In this document: positions 37,296 to 45,802 of the stretch, one piece after another
Position numbering within the stretch: the stretch's first letter is position 1
Layout: each line of letters opens with the position of its first letter
Assembly: GCF_001637205.1 (NCBI RefSeq)
Contig: NZ_LVJH01000029.1
Coordinates: 183,715-247,714, forward strand
DNA from: Paenibacillus glacialis
GTDB taxonomy: Bacteria > Bacillota > Bacilli > Paenibacillales > Paenibacillaceae
Direction: 5' to 3'
Length of the DNA: 64,000 nucleotides
Position numbers and translations under genes: made by a program
Notes under the pieces: generated by a model
The model's database searches: none
What the model was told of the DNA's origin: nothing
What the model saw: the letters and a program-made list of their open reading frames with translations, nothing else

Positions 37296-37589
37296 TTAAT
37301 GCTGGATTACTCTAGTATAGATCGGAAAATAGGCGTTACTTATGAATCAATCGTGAAGATTCACAGTATATTGCGTTTAACTATAACGGGTAGTAAATTT
37401 CTACATCGTAAATAAACCTAAATAATGGTATGTTGAGTTATAATGATGTTAGGAATCATCCACGAGAGGGTAACAACGTGGTTGAATGACTACATAATAC
37501 AGATAACAACTATAAGTACGTTATCTGAGTGTTGTGTGTACTATTTGTTTGCTTGGTGCCATATAATCCAGCAAAAGGTGGTGAGAACA

Positions 37590-38024
37590 ATGGAACTTTG
37601 GGCAATCTGGCTCGTCATCGGTATCATACTATTTATCATCGAGATGCTGACATTAACCTTTTATCTGTTATGGGTTGGGATCGGGGCGATTGCGGCGGCG
37701 CTTATTGCTTTGGTAGCACCTGATTTATTCTTCGTACAGGCATTAGTTGGTTGTATTGTGGCTTTGGGGTTGACTTTCTTCACGAAACCCCTTACAAGAT
37801 TTATTCGGAAATCTAAAGGGTATACGGATGTTATTGATGATTTAGTTGGAAAGCAAGGCATTGTTGTTGAGACAATCGAAGTAGGTAGAAATGGCGTTGT
37901 TAAAGTGGGTAACGAAACGTGGAGTGCTACTTCGTACCAAGCCCTACAAAAGGATGATATCGTTATCGTTATACAACGTGGTACCACCGTCTTGGAAGTT
38001 CAAAAATGGGAAGGGGTTTCTTAA
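37590..38024 (+). CDS. NfeD family membrane protein
   Basis: A 144-residue short NfeD protein. Two or three N-terminal membrane segments (about 5-25, 28-48 and 50-66) are followed by a soluble OB-fold domain (LVGKQGIVVETI, GNETWSATS, VLEVQKW). Short NfeD proteins pair with SPFH-domain proteins, and here the SPFH gene overlaps the stop by one base. ATG 37590 is preceded by AAAGGTGG. It is expected to anchor or stabilise the SPFH oligomer in membrane microdomains. Confidence 0.88.
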   Translation: MELWAIWLVIGIILFIIEMLTLTFYLLWVGIGAIAAALIALVAPDLFFVQALVGCIVALGLTFFTKPLTRFIRKSKGYTDVIDDLVGKQGIVVETIEVGRNGVVKVGNETWSATSYQALQKDDIVIVIQRGTTVLEVQKWEGVS

Positions 38025-38956
38025 TGGGTGCTTCACTAGTAATTACAATTATTATTCTTGTTATCGTTGTTGTATTTATCTCTTTGACTATCAAAATAGT
38101 ACCTCAGCAACGCGTTGGGGTTGTGGAACGTCTCGGTAAGTTCCACCGTTTATTAACACCAGGACTAAATATTCTTATTCCAATTATCGATCATGTAAGG
38201 GTATATCACGATTTGCGTATTCAACAGGCGAATGTTCCTCCGCAAACGGTTATTACGAAAGATAACGTGCAAGTTCAGATTGATACGATTATATTCTATC
38301 AAGTTGTTGGACCGGATCAGGCTACATATGGCATATCTGATTATGTCTATGGTGTTCGAAATATATCCACTGCTACGATGCGGCAGATCATCGGAAAGAT
38401 GGAGTTAGATGAAACATTATCTGGCCGTGAGAAGATATCGATGGAGATCCGTGTTGCTCTAGATGAAGCGACAGAGAAGTGGGGCGTACGGATTGAACGT
38501 GTTGAAGTTATTGATATTCAGCCGCCAAAAGATATTCAAGACGCGATGGATAAGCAGATGAAAGCTGAACGTAGCAAACGTGCCATCGTTCTCGAAGCAG
38601 AAGCTGCTAAGCAAGACATGATTCTACGTGCTGAAGGAGACAAGCAAAGTAAAATCCTGAAAGCCGAAGGGGATAAAGAAGCCCGTATTCGTGAAGCTGA
38701 AGGGTTAGGTCAGGCTCAAGAGTTAGAAGCGATCGGTCAAGCGAAAGCTATTCTATCCGTTGCGCAGGCGGAGAAGAATCGTATCGAGTTGCTTCGTGAA
38801 GCTGGACTTGACGAGAACGTCCTTGCCTATCGTTCATTCGAAGCTTTGACTGAGATTTCTAAAGGACCTGCTAATAAGGTGTTTATTCCTTCGAATGCCG
38901 TGGAGATTCTCGGTAGTCTAGGCGCTATTGGAGAAATTTTTAAAGCTAAGAAATAA
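38024..38956 (+). CDS. SPFH/band 7 (stomatin/QmcA-like) protein
   Basis: A 310-residue membrane-tethered SPFH protein. One N-terminal membrane helix (residues 4-25) is followed by the band 7 domain (VPQQRVGVVERLGKFHRLLTPG) and a long Ala/Glu-rich coiled coil (about 180-250). The C-terminal half ends with FIPSNAVEILGSLG. It forms large rings at the membrane in known homologues. The ATG at 38024 overlaps the nfeD stop (TAATG) and has AAGGGG 7 nt upstream. Confidence 0.92.
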   Translation: MGASLVITIIILVIVVVFISLTIKIVPQQRVGVVERLGKFHRLLTPGLNILIPIIDHVRVYHDLRIQQANVPPQTVITKDNVQVQIDTIIFYQVVGPDQATYGISDYVYGVRNISTATMRQIIGKMELDETLSGREKISMEIRVALDEATEKWGVRIERVEVIDIQPPKDIQDAMDKQMKAERSKRAIVLEAEAAKQDMILRAEGDKQSKILKAEGDKEARIREAEGLGQAQELEAIGQAKAILSVAQAEKNRIELLREAGLDENVLAYRSFEALTEISKGPANKVFIPSNAVEILGSLGAIGEIFKAKK

Positions 38957-38971
38957 TATAGATAACATGTA

Positions 38972-39012
38972 AAGAGGGACTAAACGGATGTTGAAATTTA
39001 GTCTCTCTTTTT
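38972..39012 (+). terminator. Rho-independent terminator of the nfeD-SPFH operon
   Basis: AAGAGGGACTAAA pairs with TTTAGTCTCTCTT and is followed by T6. Confidence 0.88.
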
Positions 39013-39152
39013 TATGTGAAAAAAAGTGTGGACGGCTCGTGTTGATGATGTGTGGAACAATGGAGTGGTGTGCCAGCTAATATGATAATATAATTATATA
39101 TTCTCAATAGGACGAGAGTAGTGCTGTATACACAAATGGAGGGCAATTGACT

Positions 39153-39899
39153 TTGACAAACATACTGGAAATAAATCAGTTGAGTAAGAGCTACGGAGAT
39201 AAACCTATATTAAATGCGTTCACGGCCCAAATTGCGAAACCTGAAATGATCTCACTTCTTGGTAAGTCGGGTCAAGGAAAGAGTACACTTCTTAGAATTC
39301 TGTGCCGATTAGAGGCACAGGATCAAGGTGGAATTCAATTCCATGGACGTTCATATGAAGAGGTAGATCCTAAAGAATGGCGAAAGAAGATATGTTATGT
39401 CTCTCAACAATCGTATATGCTTCCTGGAAGTGTAGAGGATAACTTAAGAACGGTGAGTCAGCTTCATAAGACACCGTTCGATATGTCGTTCGCGAAGGAA
39501 CTCATGACATCGTTAGATCTTGATCATATGGATTGGAACAAGAAGTCCGCAGATTTATCAGGGGGAGAGAAACAAAGAGTAGCTCTCGTACGCTCGCTAC
39601 TTCTAAGACCGGAAATTTTATTGTTAGATGAGGTTACGGCCTCATTAGATATGCAGAGCAAACAAGCGGTAGAGAAGTTGCTACAGGATTGGCAAGAGCA
39701 AGAAGGTGCAACCTGTGTTTGGATTACGCATGATCTTGAACAAGCGCAAAGATTAAGCCATAGGATATGGTTCATTGAGGGAGGGTCCTTATTAGAAGAT
39801 AACGACAGTCATGACTTTTTCGAGAATCCTAGAACAGAAAGTGCCAGAAACTATTTACAACTCGTTCCTAAGGAGGGAAGAAGTTCATGTCCTATGTAG
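39153..39899 (+). CDS. ABC transporter ATP-binding protein, FetA/YbbL-like
   Basis: A 248-residue ABC ATPase. Walker A is GKSGQGKST (about residue 38), the signature is LSGGEKQR, Walker B is ILLLDEV and the switch is ITHD. It overlaps the FetB-like permease gene by 13 nt, the same pair that forms the Fet/Ybb iron exporter in Escherichia coli. The start is TTG 39153 with GGAGGG 9 nt upstream; TTG 39147 would be too close to the box. Its role in metal efflux is inferred from the partner. Confidence 0.88.
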   Translation: MTNILEINQLSKSYGDKPILNAFTAQIAKPEMISLLGKSGQGKSTLLRILCRLEAQDQGGIQFHGRSYEEVDPKEWRKKICYVSQQSYMLPGSVEDNLRTVSQLHKTPFDMSFAKELMTSLDLDHMDWNKKSADLSGGEKQRVALVRSLLLRPEILLLDEVTASLDMQSKQAVEKLLQDWQEQEGATCVWITHDLEQAQRLSHRIWFIEGGSLLEDNDSHDFFENPRTESARNYLQLVPKEGRSSCPM

Positions 39900-40642
39900 C
39901 TCTCAGCTTCACGCTTATTTTTGTGATGATTACGATGCTGGTCTCGATGTGGCAAAAGCTTGATTTGGAAAAAGACATTGCGATTGGAACGATACGTTCG
40001 GCCATTCAACTGCTGCTTGTCGGATATGTTTTAATGTTTGTCTTTAAATCTAATCATCCGATCTTTATCCTTGCGATTCTTTCGGTGATGGTTAGCGTCG
40101 CATCATGGAACGCTGGTAAACGTGGTAAAGGATTGCGTGGTATACGCTGGCGTATAGCACTTTCAATTGGTTGTACGGAAGTATTGATGATGGCCTTACT
40201 CTTAGGACTACAAATTATCGAGGCAACACCCCAGTATATTATCCCAATTAGCGGCATGACGATTGGTAATGCAATGGTCGTATCGGGTCTATACTTAAAT
40301 CATATGAAGCGGGAAGTAGAATCTAATAAAGGGGAAATAGAGACTTTACTTTGTTTAGGTGCAAGTGCGAGACAAGCGATTCAAGATTCACTCAAGAGAT
40401 CAGTCAAATCAAGTATGATTCCAACGATTGATGGGATGAAGACAGTTGGACTTGTCCAATTACCTGGGATGATGACTGGGATGATCGTGGCAGGAGCCGA
40501 TCCAGTCGAGGCTGTACGTTATCAGATTTTGATCGTATTTGCATTTACAGCATCAGCAGCTATTACGAGTATTATATTAAGTCTAGTAAGCTACCGCCTT
40601 TGGTTCACTAAAGACCTACGAATGGCTCCATTAAGAGATTAG
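39887..40642 (+). CDS. fetB: ABC transporter permease, FetB/YbbM (UPF0014) family
   Basis: A 251-residue membrane protein with about six to seven hydrophobic segments and the UPF0014 hallmarks AIGTIRSAIQLLLVGY (residue 32), IIPISGMTIGNAMV (about 117) and IDGMKTVGLVQLPGMMTGMI (about 180). With the upstream ATPase it forms a predicted iron (or other metal/toxic compound) exporter. AAGGAGGG precedes the ATG. Confidence 0.9.
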   Translation: MSYVALSFTLIFVMITMLVSMWQKLDLEKDIAIGTIRSAIQLLLVGYVLMFVFKSNHPIFILAILSVMVSVASWNAGKRGKGLRGIRWRIALSIGCTEVLMMALLLGLQIIEATPQYIIPISGMTIGNAMVVSGLYLNHMKREVESNKGEIETLLCLGASARQAIQDSLKRSVKSSMIPTIDGMKTVGLVQLPGMMTGMIVAGADPVEAVRYQILIVFAFTASAAITSIILSLVSYRLWFTKDLRMAPLRD

Positions 40643-40721
40643 TATTCATTGGAATCTTAAGAGGTTAATACGCTATAATGAATAATAAATTCAATTTTCA
40701 CAAAAGGGAATGATAAGCCTT

Positions 40722-41900
40722 ATGATACATAGACCAACAGAGACGAAGAAGAAGTATCAAGTATTACTCCAGCAAAAAAAGTTAATGTTGTTGTTCGTTA
40801 TCTTGATGATTGGGTTAATTATCTTCGTGTTTAGCAAAATTTCTTATATCTTCACACCAATCAAAATCATTCTAAGTACGGTATCGATACCGATTATACT
40901 AGCAACCGTGGCATATTACTTGCTCAATCCAATCGTGGATTTTATGGAAAGAAAAAAGATAAAACGTGGTTATTCGATACTTATTCTCTACGCACTTATT
41001 ATCGGGCTATTGACGATTCTTATTGTAGTAATCATTCCGGTCATACGCGATCAAGTTATGGGGTTTGTTGAGTATTTGCCAATGTATAGTAAAGAGGCTC
41101 AGCAGTTATTTGAGCACTGGATTGGAAGCGACTTATTCACGCAGATCCAACAGAGTATTGGATTTAATGCTCCAGATTTTATGAGTGAGATATCATCGAA
41201 GGCTTCTACATTTTTTAATAATACGTTTAAAGGGATTGGCACCGTTGTAGGGGTAGTATCAGAATTCATATTAGCCATTATTATTGCGCCATTCATATTG
41301 GTATATCTGTTGAAGGATGGAAAGAAACTGCCTCCGTATATTCTTAAGCTTCTTCCAACGAAGGTTCGTCCACGTACATCAAAAGTGCTAAGCGAAATTA
41401 GCCATCAGATCAGTTCTTTTATTCGTGGTCAGATTATCGTCAGCTTCTGTATTGGAGTCCTACTCTATTTCGGTTATCTAACCATTGGACTGGATTATCC
41501 TGTGGTGCTTGCTATTATTGCAGCTTGTACAAGTATGGTTCCTTATTTAGGGCCAACGATTGCAATCGCTCCTGCTATTATTATTGCATTAGTAACGTCA
41601 CCGATCATGCTCCTCAAGATGGTTGTGGTATGGACGATTGTACAATTGATCGAAGGGAAATTTATATCTCCTCAAATTATGGGGAAAACGTTGAGCATTC
41701 ACCCGATTACGATTATTTTTGTCATTATCGTATCTGGGAAATTATTCGGAGTTGTCGGCATTATACTAGCTGTTCCCGGTTACGCCGTATTCAAAGTCAT
41801 TATGATGAACCTATTTCAAGGGTTTAAGAACACAACTGATTGGTATGAACCTCTTCCAGAACCCTTTGTGGCTGAGGAACCAAAGGATAAAGATATTTGA
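40722..41900 (+). CDS. AI-2E family transporter (PerM/UPF0118)
   Basis: A 392-residue membrane protein with about eight hydrophobic segments in the AI-2 exporter-like layout: two N-terminal helices, a long soluble segment (about 90-150), then the conserved block FIRGQIIVSFCIGVLLY and PYLGPTIAIAPA. Members include sodium/proton antiporters and signal exporters; the substrate is not predictable. The start is uncertain: ATG 40722 is spaced long from AAAAGGG, while ATG 40710 is too close. Confidence 0.87.
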   Translation: MIHRPTETKKKYQVLLQQKKLMLLFVILMIGLIIFVFSKISYIFTPIKIILSTVSIPIILATVAYYLLNPIVDFMERKKIKRGYSILILYALIIGLLTILIVVIIPVIRDQVMGFVEYLPMYSKEAQQLFEHWIGSDLFTQIQQSIGFNAPDFMSEISSKASTFFNNTFKGIGTVVGVVSEFILAIIIAPFILVYLLKDGKKLPPYILKLLPTKVRPRTSKVLSEISHQISSFIRGQIIVSFCIGVLLYFGYLTIGLDYPVVLAIIAACTSMVPYLGPTIAIAPAIIIALVTSPIMLLKMVVVWTIVQLIEGKFISPQIMGKTLSIHPITIIFVIIVSGKLFGVVGIILAVPGYAVFKVIMMNLFQGFKNTTDWYEPLPEPFVAEEPKDKDI

Positions 41901-41982
41901 TAGGCTAACATCTATTCTATTCAAAGTAACATAGCTATTCTTGTTGTGATGGCGTAACACCAAACATTAACGGTCCGCCTTT

Positions 41983-42025
41983 AAAGCTGTGTTTCCTCTT
42001 GGGTGAAATCAAGGAACACAGCTTT
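41983..42025. terminator. Bidirectional terminator between the AI-2E gene and mqnD
   Basis: AAAGCTGTGTTTCCT pairs with AGGAACACAGCTTT (one offset) around a loop, between convergent genes. There is no strong T-run on the plus side. Confidence 0.7.
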
Positions 42026-42063
42026 AACTGCGTACGTAACCGATTATAGATTTAAGAGAATAG

Positions 42064-42912
42064 TTAGCCCTGCCATAGCAGCGCATCGATATCGAAGGGA
42101 GGAATAATTCCCTCTTGAGAAGCCCGGTTGAGTAATGCCTTGATAGCACCATAACCTTCATCACCTAAGTCAGCGCTGAATTGATTTACATATAAATCAA
42201 TATGGGCTTGGACAACTTCAGATGACAATTCTTGTGAGTGGTGTAGGACGTATTCCTGCGATGCTTCTGGATGAGCCCATGCATACTCGACGGATTCGCG
42301 AATCCATGTCGTGATCCTGTTTAAGTCTAACGATTTACGAGCGATTATGGCACCTAAAGGGATGGGCAGGTTCGTATCTTCTTCCCACCAATTTCCTAAA
42401 TCCGTCATAAGCGATAAACCATACTCTGGGTATGTAAAACGTGCTTCATGAATGACCAATCCAGCGTCAATGAGTCCATCACGCACAGCAGGCATGATCT
42501 GGTCAAAAGGCATGACGACAATTTCACCTATTCCACCGGGGATGTTCTGTGCTGCCCATAATCGGAACAATAAATAAGCGGTGGAACGCTCGCTAGGAAC
42601 GGCGATACGGCGACCTGCAAGTATTGCGGGATCATTCGTGATCTCATCTCTACTTGATGTGAGTACTAATGGACCACATCCTCGTCCAAGCGCACCTCCA
42701 CATGAGAGTAATGCGTATTCATCAGACACCCAAGGTAGCGCACCGTATGATATTTTGAGAATATCAGGTCCGTCGGTTCCTTGTGCAAGTGTGTTCGTGA
42801 TATTAATGTCCGCGTATGTGACTTCTAACTCGGGCGCACCGGGTAGTAAACCATGGACCCAAGCGTGATATATAAAAGTGTCATTTGGACACGGAGAAAA
42901 GACGATTTTCAT
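42064..42912 (-). CDS. mqnD: 1,4-dihydroxy-6-naphthoate synthase, futalosine menaquinone pathway
   Basis: A 282-residue MqnD enzyme that converts cyclic dehypoxanthinyl futalosine to 1,4-dihydroxy-6-naphthoate. The N-terminal FSPCPNDTFIYHAWVHGLLPG and LKISYGALPWV and the His in VIHEARFTY are the family's conserved sites. It overlaps mqnB by 4 nt (ATGA) with GGAGG 7 nt upstream, so the two are coupled. mqnA and mqnC are not in this window. Confidence 0.93.
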   Translation of the reverse strand: MKIVFSPCPNDTFIYHAWVHGLLPGAPELEVTYADINITNTLAQGTDGPDILKISYGALPWVSDEYALLSCGGALGRGCGPLVLTSSRDEITNDPAILAGRRIAVPSERSTAYLLFRLWAAQNIPGGIGEIVVMPFDQIMPAVRDGLIDAGLVIHEARFTYPEYGLSLMTDLGNWWEEDTNLPIPLGAIIARKSLDLNRITTWIRESVEYAWAHPEASQEYVLHHSQELSSEVVQAHIDLYVNQFSADLGDEGYGAIKALLNRASQEGIIPPFDIDALLWQG

Positions 42913-43616
42913 GTTAATACCTCCAGTAGTATGGAACTTACGGCTTCAAGAGCCTCAAAGGCTTCTTTCATCTTCCACGCTGCTCGATCTCGGGGACCTA
43001 CAGCATTTGATATCGTTCGAATCTCAAGTACGGGTACGTTATAGATCTGAGCTGCAACAGCTACACCATAACCTTCCATAGCCTCTGCCGTAGCTCCAGG
43101 TATACGCTTGTTCAGAGCATCCGCACTCTCAGATGAACCTGTCACCGTTGTAACGGTAAGAATTGGACCCGTATGAACGGATAGTCCGGCACCATGAAGT
43201 GCATCAGTTAATAGGGTTACTAGATTGGATTCTACGGAAACACGAGAAGATCCAAATCCTAGTTCGTCTACACTACAGAAACCTTCAGCAGTCTCTGCCC
43301 CAAGATCTGCGGCTATAATTTCACTCGCCACGACTATGGAGCCAAGTTCTGCTTGTCCTACAAATCCTCCACCAATGCCAGCACTAATCACTAGACTATA
43401 ATCTCCTAAGGCAAGTGCGGTCGCTGTATTTGCAGCAGCTACCGGCGAACCAACCCCTGCTAATCGTACATCGAATTGACTTGATCCACGAATGCCTCTT
43501 AGTACAGCATCTCTCTCGGCGGCGACTGCAGTCATGACCAGTATTCGCTTGCCTGCCTCTGACTGAAGTAGTTCTTCAGCGTTCCCGAGTGGTTGAGTAA
43601 TGACTTCTTGTTTCAA
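42909..43616 (-). CDS. mqnB: Futalosine hydrolase
   Basis: A 235-residue nucleosidase-fold enzyme that cleaves hypoxanthine from futalosine. VMTAVAAERDAVLRGI near residue 28, VISAGIGGGFVG, and the purine/ribose site region AEAMEGYGVAVAAQ with ISNAVGPRDRAAWKM mark the MqnB subgroup of the MTA/SAH nucleosidases. The start is TTG with GAGGGG upstream, giving an N-terminal extension of about 24 residues relative to the domain; a shorter start is possible. Confidence 0.92.
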   Translation of the reverse strand: MKQEVITQPLGNAEELLQSEAGKRILVMTAVAAERDAVLRGIRGSSQFDVRLAGVGSPVAAANTATALALGDYSLVISAGIGGGFVGQAELGSIVVASEIIAADLGAETAEGFCSVDELGFGSSRVSVESNLVTLLTDALHGAGLSVHTGPILTVTTVTGSSESADALNKRIPGATAEAMEGYGVAVAAQIYNVPVLEIRTISNAVGPRDRAAWKMKEAFEALEAVSSILLEVLT

Positions 43617-43790
43617 TTAGATCCCCTCGCTCGCTTATTCTTGTATGAATGAATATATATAGTTACGATTAGTCTTCTCAATATATAAAGGTACCGTTAA
43701 CGGATAAGGTTGTAAAGGGGAGGTAAGAGATACGGGGAAGAGATACGCGATAGCTTTGAAATTAAAAAGGTAAGATCATCTTTATTGATT

Positions 43791-43811
43791 CCATGATATG
43801 ACATATCATGG
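43791..43811. promoter_or_regulatory. Perfect 21-bp palindrome upstream of the VanRS-like system
   Basis: CCATGATATG and CATATCATGG flank a single A, giving an exact inverted repeat in the 304-bp divergent gap between mqnB and the response regulator gene. Length and symmetry fit a dimeric regulator site. A smaller palindrome CCGTTAACGG lies at about 43693 and a leader hairpin at 43873-43893; otherwise the gap holds no gene. Confidence 0.5.
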
Positions 43812-43920
43812 TTAGTAGTAGTGTAAATCATTGGCATCAACCTAATTTTTTATCTTGAGAAAACAGCAGTAAGCTTCTCCTTACAAGGGAAGCCTGCGTC
43901 ATTGAGGAAGGAGATCAAGC

Positions 43921-44622
43921 GTGGAACAGGAACAGATACTTATCGTTGATGATGATAAGGATATTGTAGAATTTATCGAGGTCTTTTTAGTTAAGGAAGG
44001 CTATCGGACAGTCATTGCTCACAGCGGCATGGATGCGCTGGAACAGCTGCGTCATCATGATATTCGTCTGGTCATCCTTGATATCATGATGCCAGATCTT
44101 GATGGGGTCGAAGTGTGCAGAAGAATTCGGGAGCGTGATAATATTCCGATCATTATGCTCAGTGCGAAATCGACTGACCTAGACAAGGTGGTTGGACTGA
44201 GTTCTGGAGCGGATGACTATATGATCAAACCCTTCAGCATGATTGAGCTTACGGCCAGGGTAAAGGCACAGCTTCGGAGATATACCTATCTGAACCACAG
44301 GCCGGGAGTCGCTCATGAAGAGCATGTGATCCAAATCAAAGAACTGCAAATCGATGTACGTTCCCGTGTTGTAACAATATACGGGAACGTGGTCAAACTG
44401 ACTAAGACCGAGTACGAGATTATACTCTTATTGGCCCAACATGCGGGCCAGGTATTCACTCTGGAAGAAATATACAGGAAAGTATGGAAGGACAAATATT
44501 TTGAAGGTAACAATACGGTGATGGTCCATATTGCTAGATTGAGAGAGAAGATCGAGGACAATCCGAAGGAATCAAAAATTGTGAAAAACATATGGGGAGT
44601 AGGATACAAAATTGAGAGCTAA
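43921..44622 (+). CDS. Response regulator, OmpR/PhoB family (VanR-like)
   Basis: A 233-residue regulator. The receiver domain has DDD at 10-12, the phospho-acceptor Asp at about 54 (VILDIMMP) and Lys in MIKPFS. The winged-helix output (LTKTEYEIILLLAQHAGQVFTLEEIYRKVW, then VMVHIARLREKIE) is VanR-like. The start is GTG with GGAAGGAG upstream. The sensor kinase gene overlaps its end. The beta-lactamase-fold gene that follows is the likely target. Confidence 0.92.
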   Translation: MEQEQILIVDDDKDIVEFIEVFLVKEGYRTVIAHSGMDALEQLRHHDIRLVILDIMMPDLDGVEVCRRIRERDNIPIIMLSAKSTDLDKVVGLSSGADDYMIKPFSMIELTARVKAQLRRYTYLNHRPGVAHEEHVIQIKELQIDVRSRVVTIYGNVVKLTKTEYEIILLLAQHAGQVFTLEEIYRKVWKDKYFEGNNTVMVHIARLREKIEDNPKESKIVKNIWGVGYKIES

Positions 44623-45691
44623 CGGGAACATGGGGATTCGGCTTAAGTTAATTCTAATTTTCACCTCCAGCGTCATTTTTGCAGGCTTGTCGATTATTAT
44701 TTTACAGAAGATATTGTCACAGAGTGTTGTGTTCGTTGATGTGGATATCTCCCGATGGGAAGAGAGGTATTCCTTCGTTTACTTTGCCATTTTCGTCATT
44801 TTGACGTTTATATTCTTTTATGTCTTAACAATAAAGATCATCCGACGTATTAAACATATCGACACATGCGTGAACCTGATGAAAGAAGGAAATCTTGATA
44901 TTCGTATACAGATGGAGACGCAAGATGAGATTGGCAATTTGGCACGTGGGATTAATGCAATGGTGCAATCGCTGAAGGAATCGATGGAGCGGGAACACCA
45001 AGCTGAGAATATGAAGAACGAGATGATAGCTAGCATCTCACACGATTTGCGAACCCCTGTTACCTCGCTTATCGGATATATGGATCTCATCAAAACAGAT
45101 ATCAACAGCGACATCTTATCATGCACCAAGTATGTTGATATATGTCAAAAGAAGTGCGATGATCTTAAAAACCAGATTCAGGATCTGCTGGATTATTGCC
45201 ACATCAACTTTCAGGGGATCCCTATGAACAAGGTGAGGGTTGATATAAAGGAACTACTACAGCAAGTCATAATCGACTTTGTTCCCCAACTGGAGAAGGC
45301 GGACATGGCGTTTACGATTGAGAACAGTGGGGAGTCGTGTCAGGTAGAAGTGGATATCGCCCTCTTGGTTCGACTTTTGCAAAATATGATCAGTAATGGG
45401 ATTTTCTATGGATATTCTGGAAAAATGATGAATCTTCGCCTATTTGAAGAAGGGGATAACGTCATTATACAAATTGCTAACTATGGAAAACCAATTCTAC
45501 CTGAGGATATACCTTATATATTCGAGAAATATTATCGTGCAGAGAAGTCACGCAGCAGGAATACAGGCGGAAAAGGAATGGGCTTAGCTATTGCTAAAAG
45601 TATTGCCGAAATTCATGGTGGAAGCATCGCTGTAAAGAGTACCGAGGCAGAGACGGTATTCTCCATTATGTTGCCAAGTGCTCGATCGTAA
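44612..45691 (+). CDS. Sensor histidine kinase (VanS-like)
   Basis: A 359-residue membrane kinase. Two membrane segments (about 11-32 and 55-75) with a short outer loop, a HAMP domain (about 76-130), a HisKA box SISHDLRTPVTSLIGY with His at about 144, and a HATPase domain (LVRLLQNMISNGIFYG, then GGKGMGLAIAKSI). The N box has Asn-Gly in place of the usual Asn-Ala context. The start is TTG 44612, coupled to the regulator, with GGAGTAGG 8 nt upstream; ATG 44630 is an alternative. Confidence 0.9.
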   Translation: MRANGNMGIRLKLILIFTSSVIFAGLSIIILQKILSQSVVFVDVDISRWEERYSFVYFAIFVILTFIFFYVLTIKIIRRIKHIDTCVNLMKEGNLDIRIQMETQDEIGNLARGINAMVQSLKESMEREHQAENMKNEMIASISHDLRTPVTSLIGYMDLIKTDINSDILSCTKYVDICQKKCDDLKNQIQDLLDYCHINFQGIPMNKVRVDIKELLQQVIIDFVPQLEKADMAFTIENSGESCQVEVDIALLVRLLQNMISNGIFYGYSGKMMNLRLFEEGDNVIIQIANYGKPILPEDIPYIFEKYYRAEKSRSRNTGGKGMGLAIAKSIAEIHGGSIAVKSTEAETVFSIMLPSARS

Positions 45692-45802
45692 GAAAGTCGT
45701 ATGTATTTGTTTCAAAATAGGTAAGATATAGCACGTATACTACATAGTAAGGATAGTTAATTCAGAGCTAACCTCAATACTTAGATGGATGAGGTGACAG
45801 GA

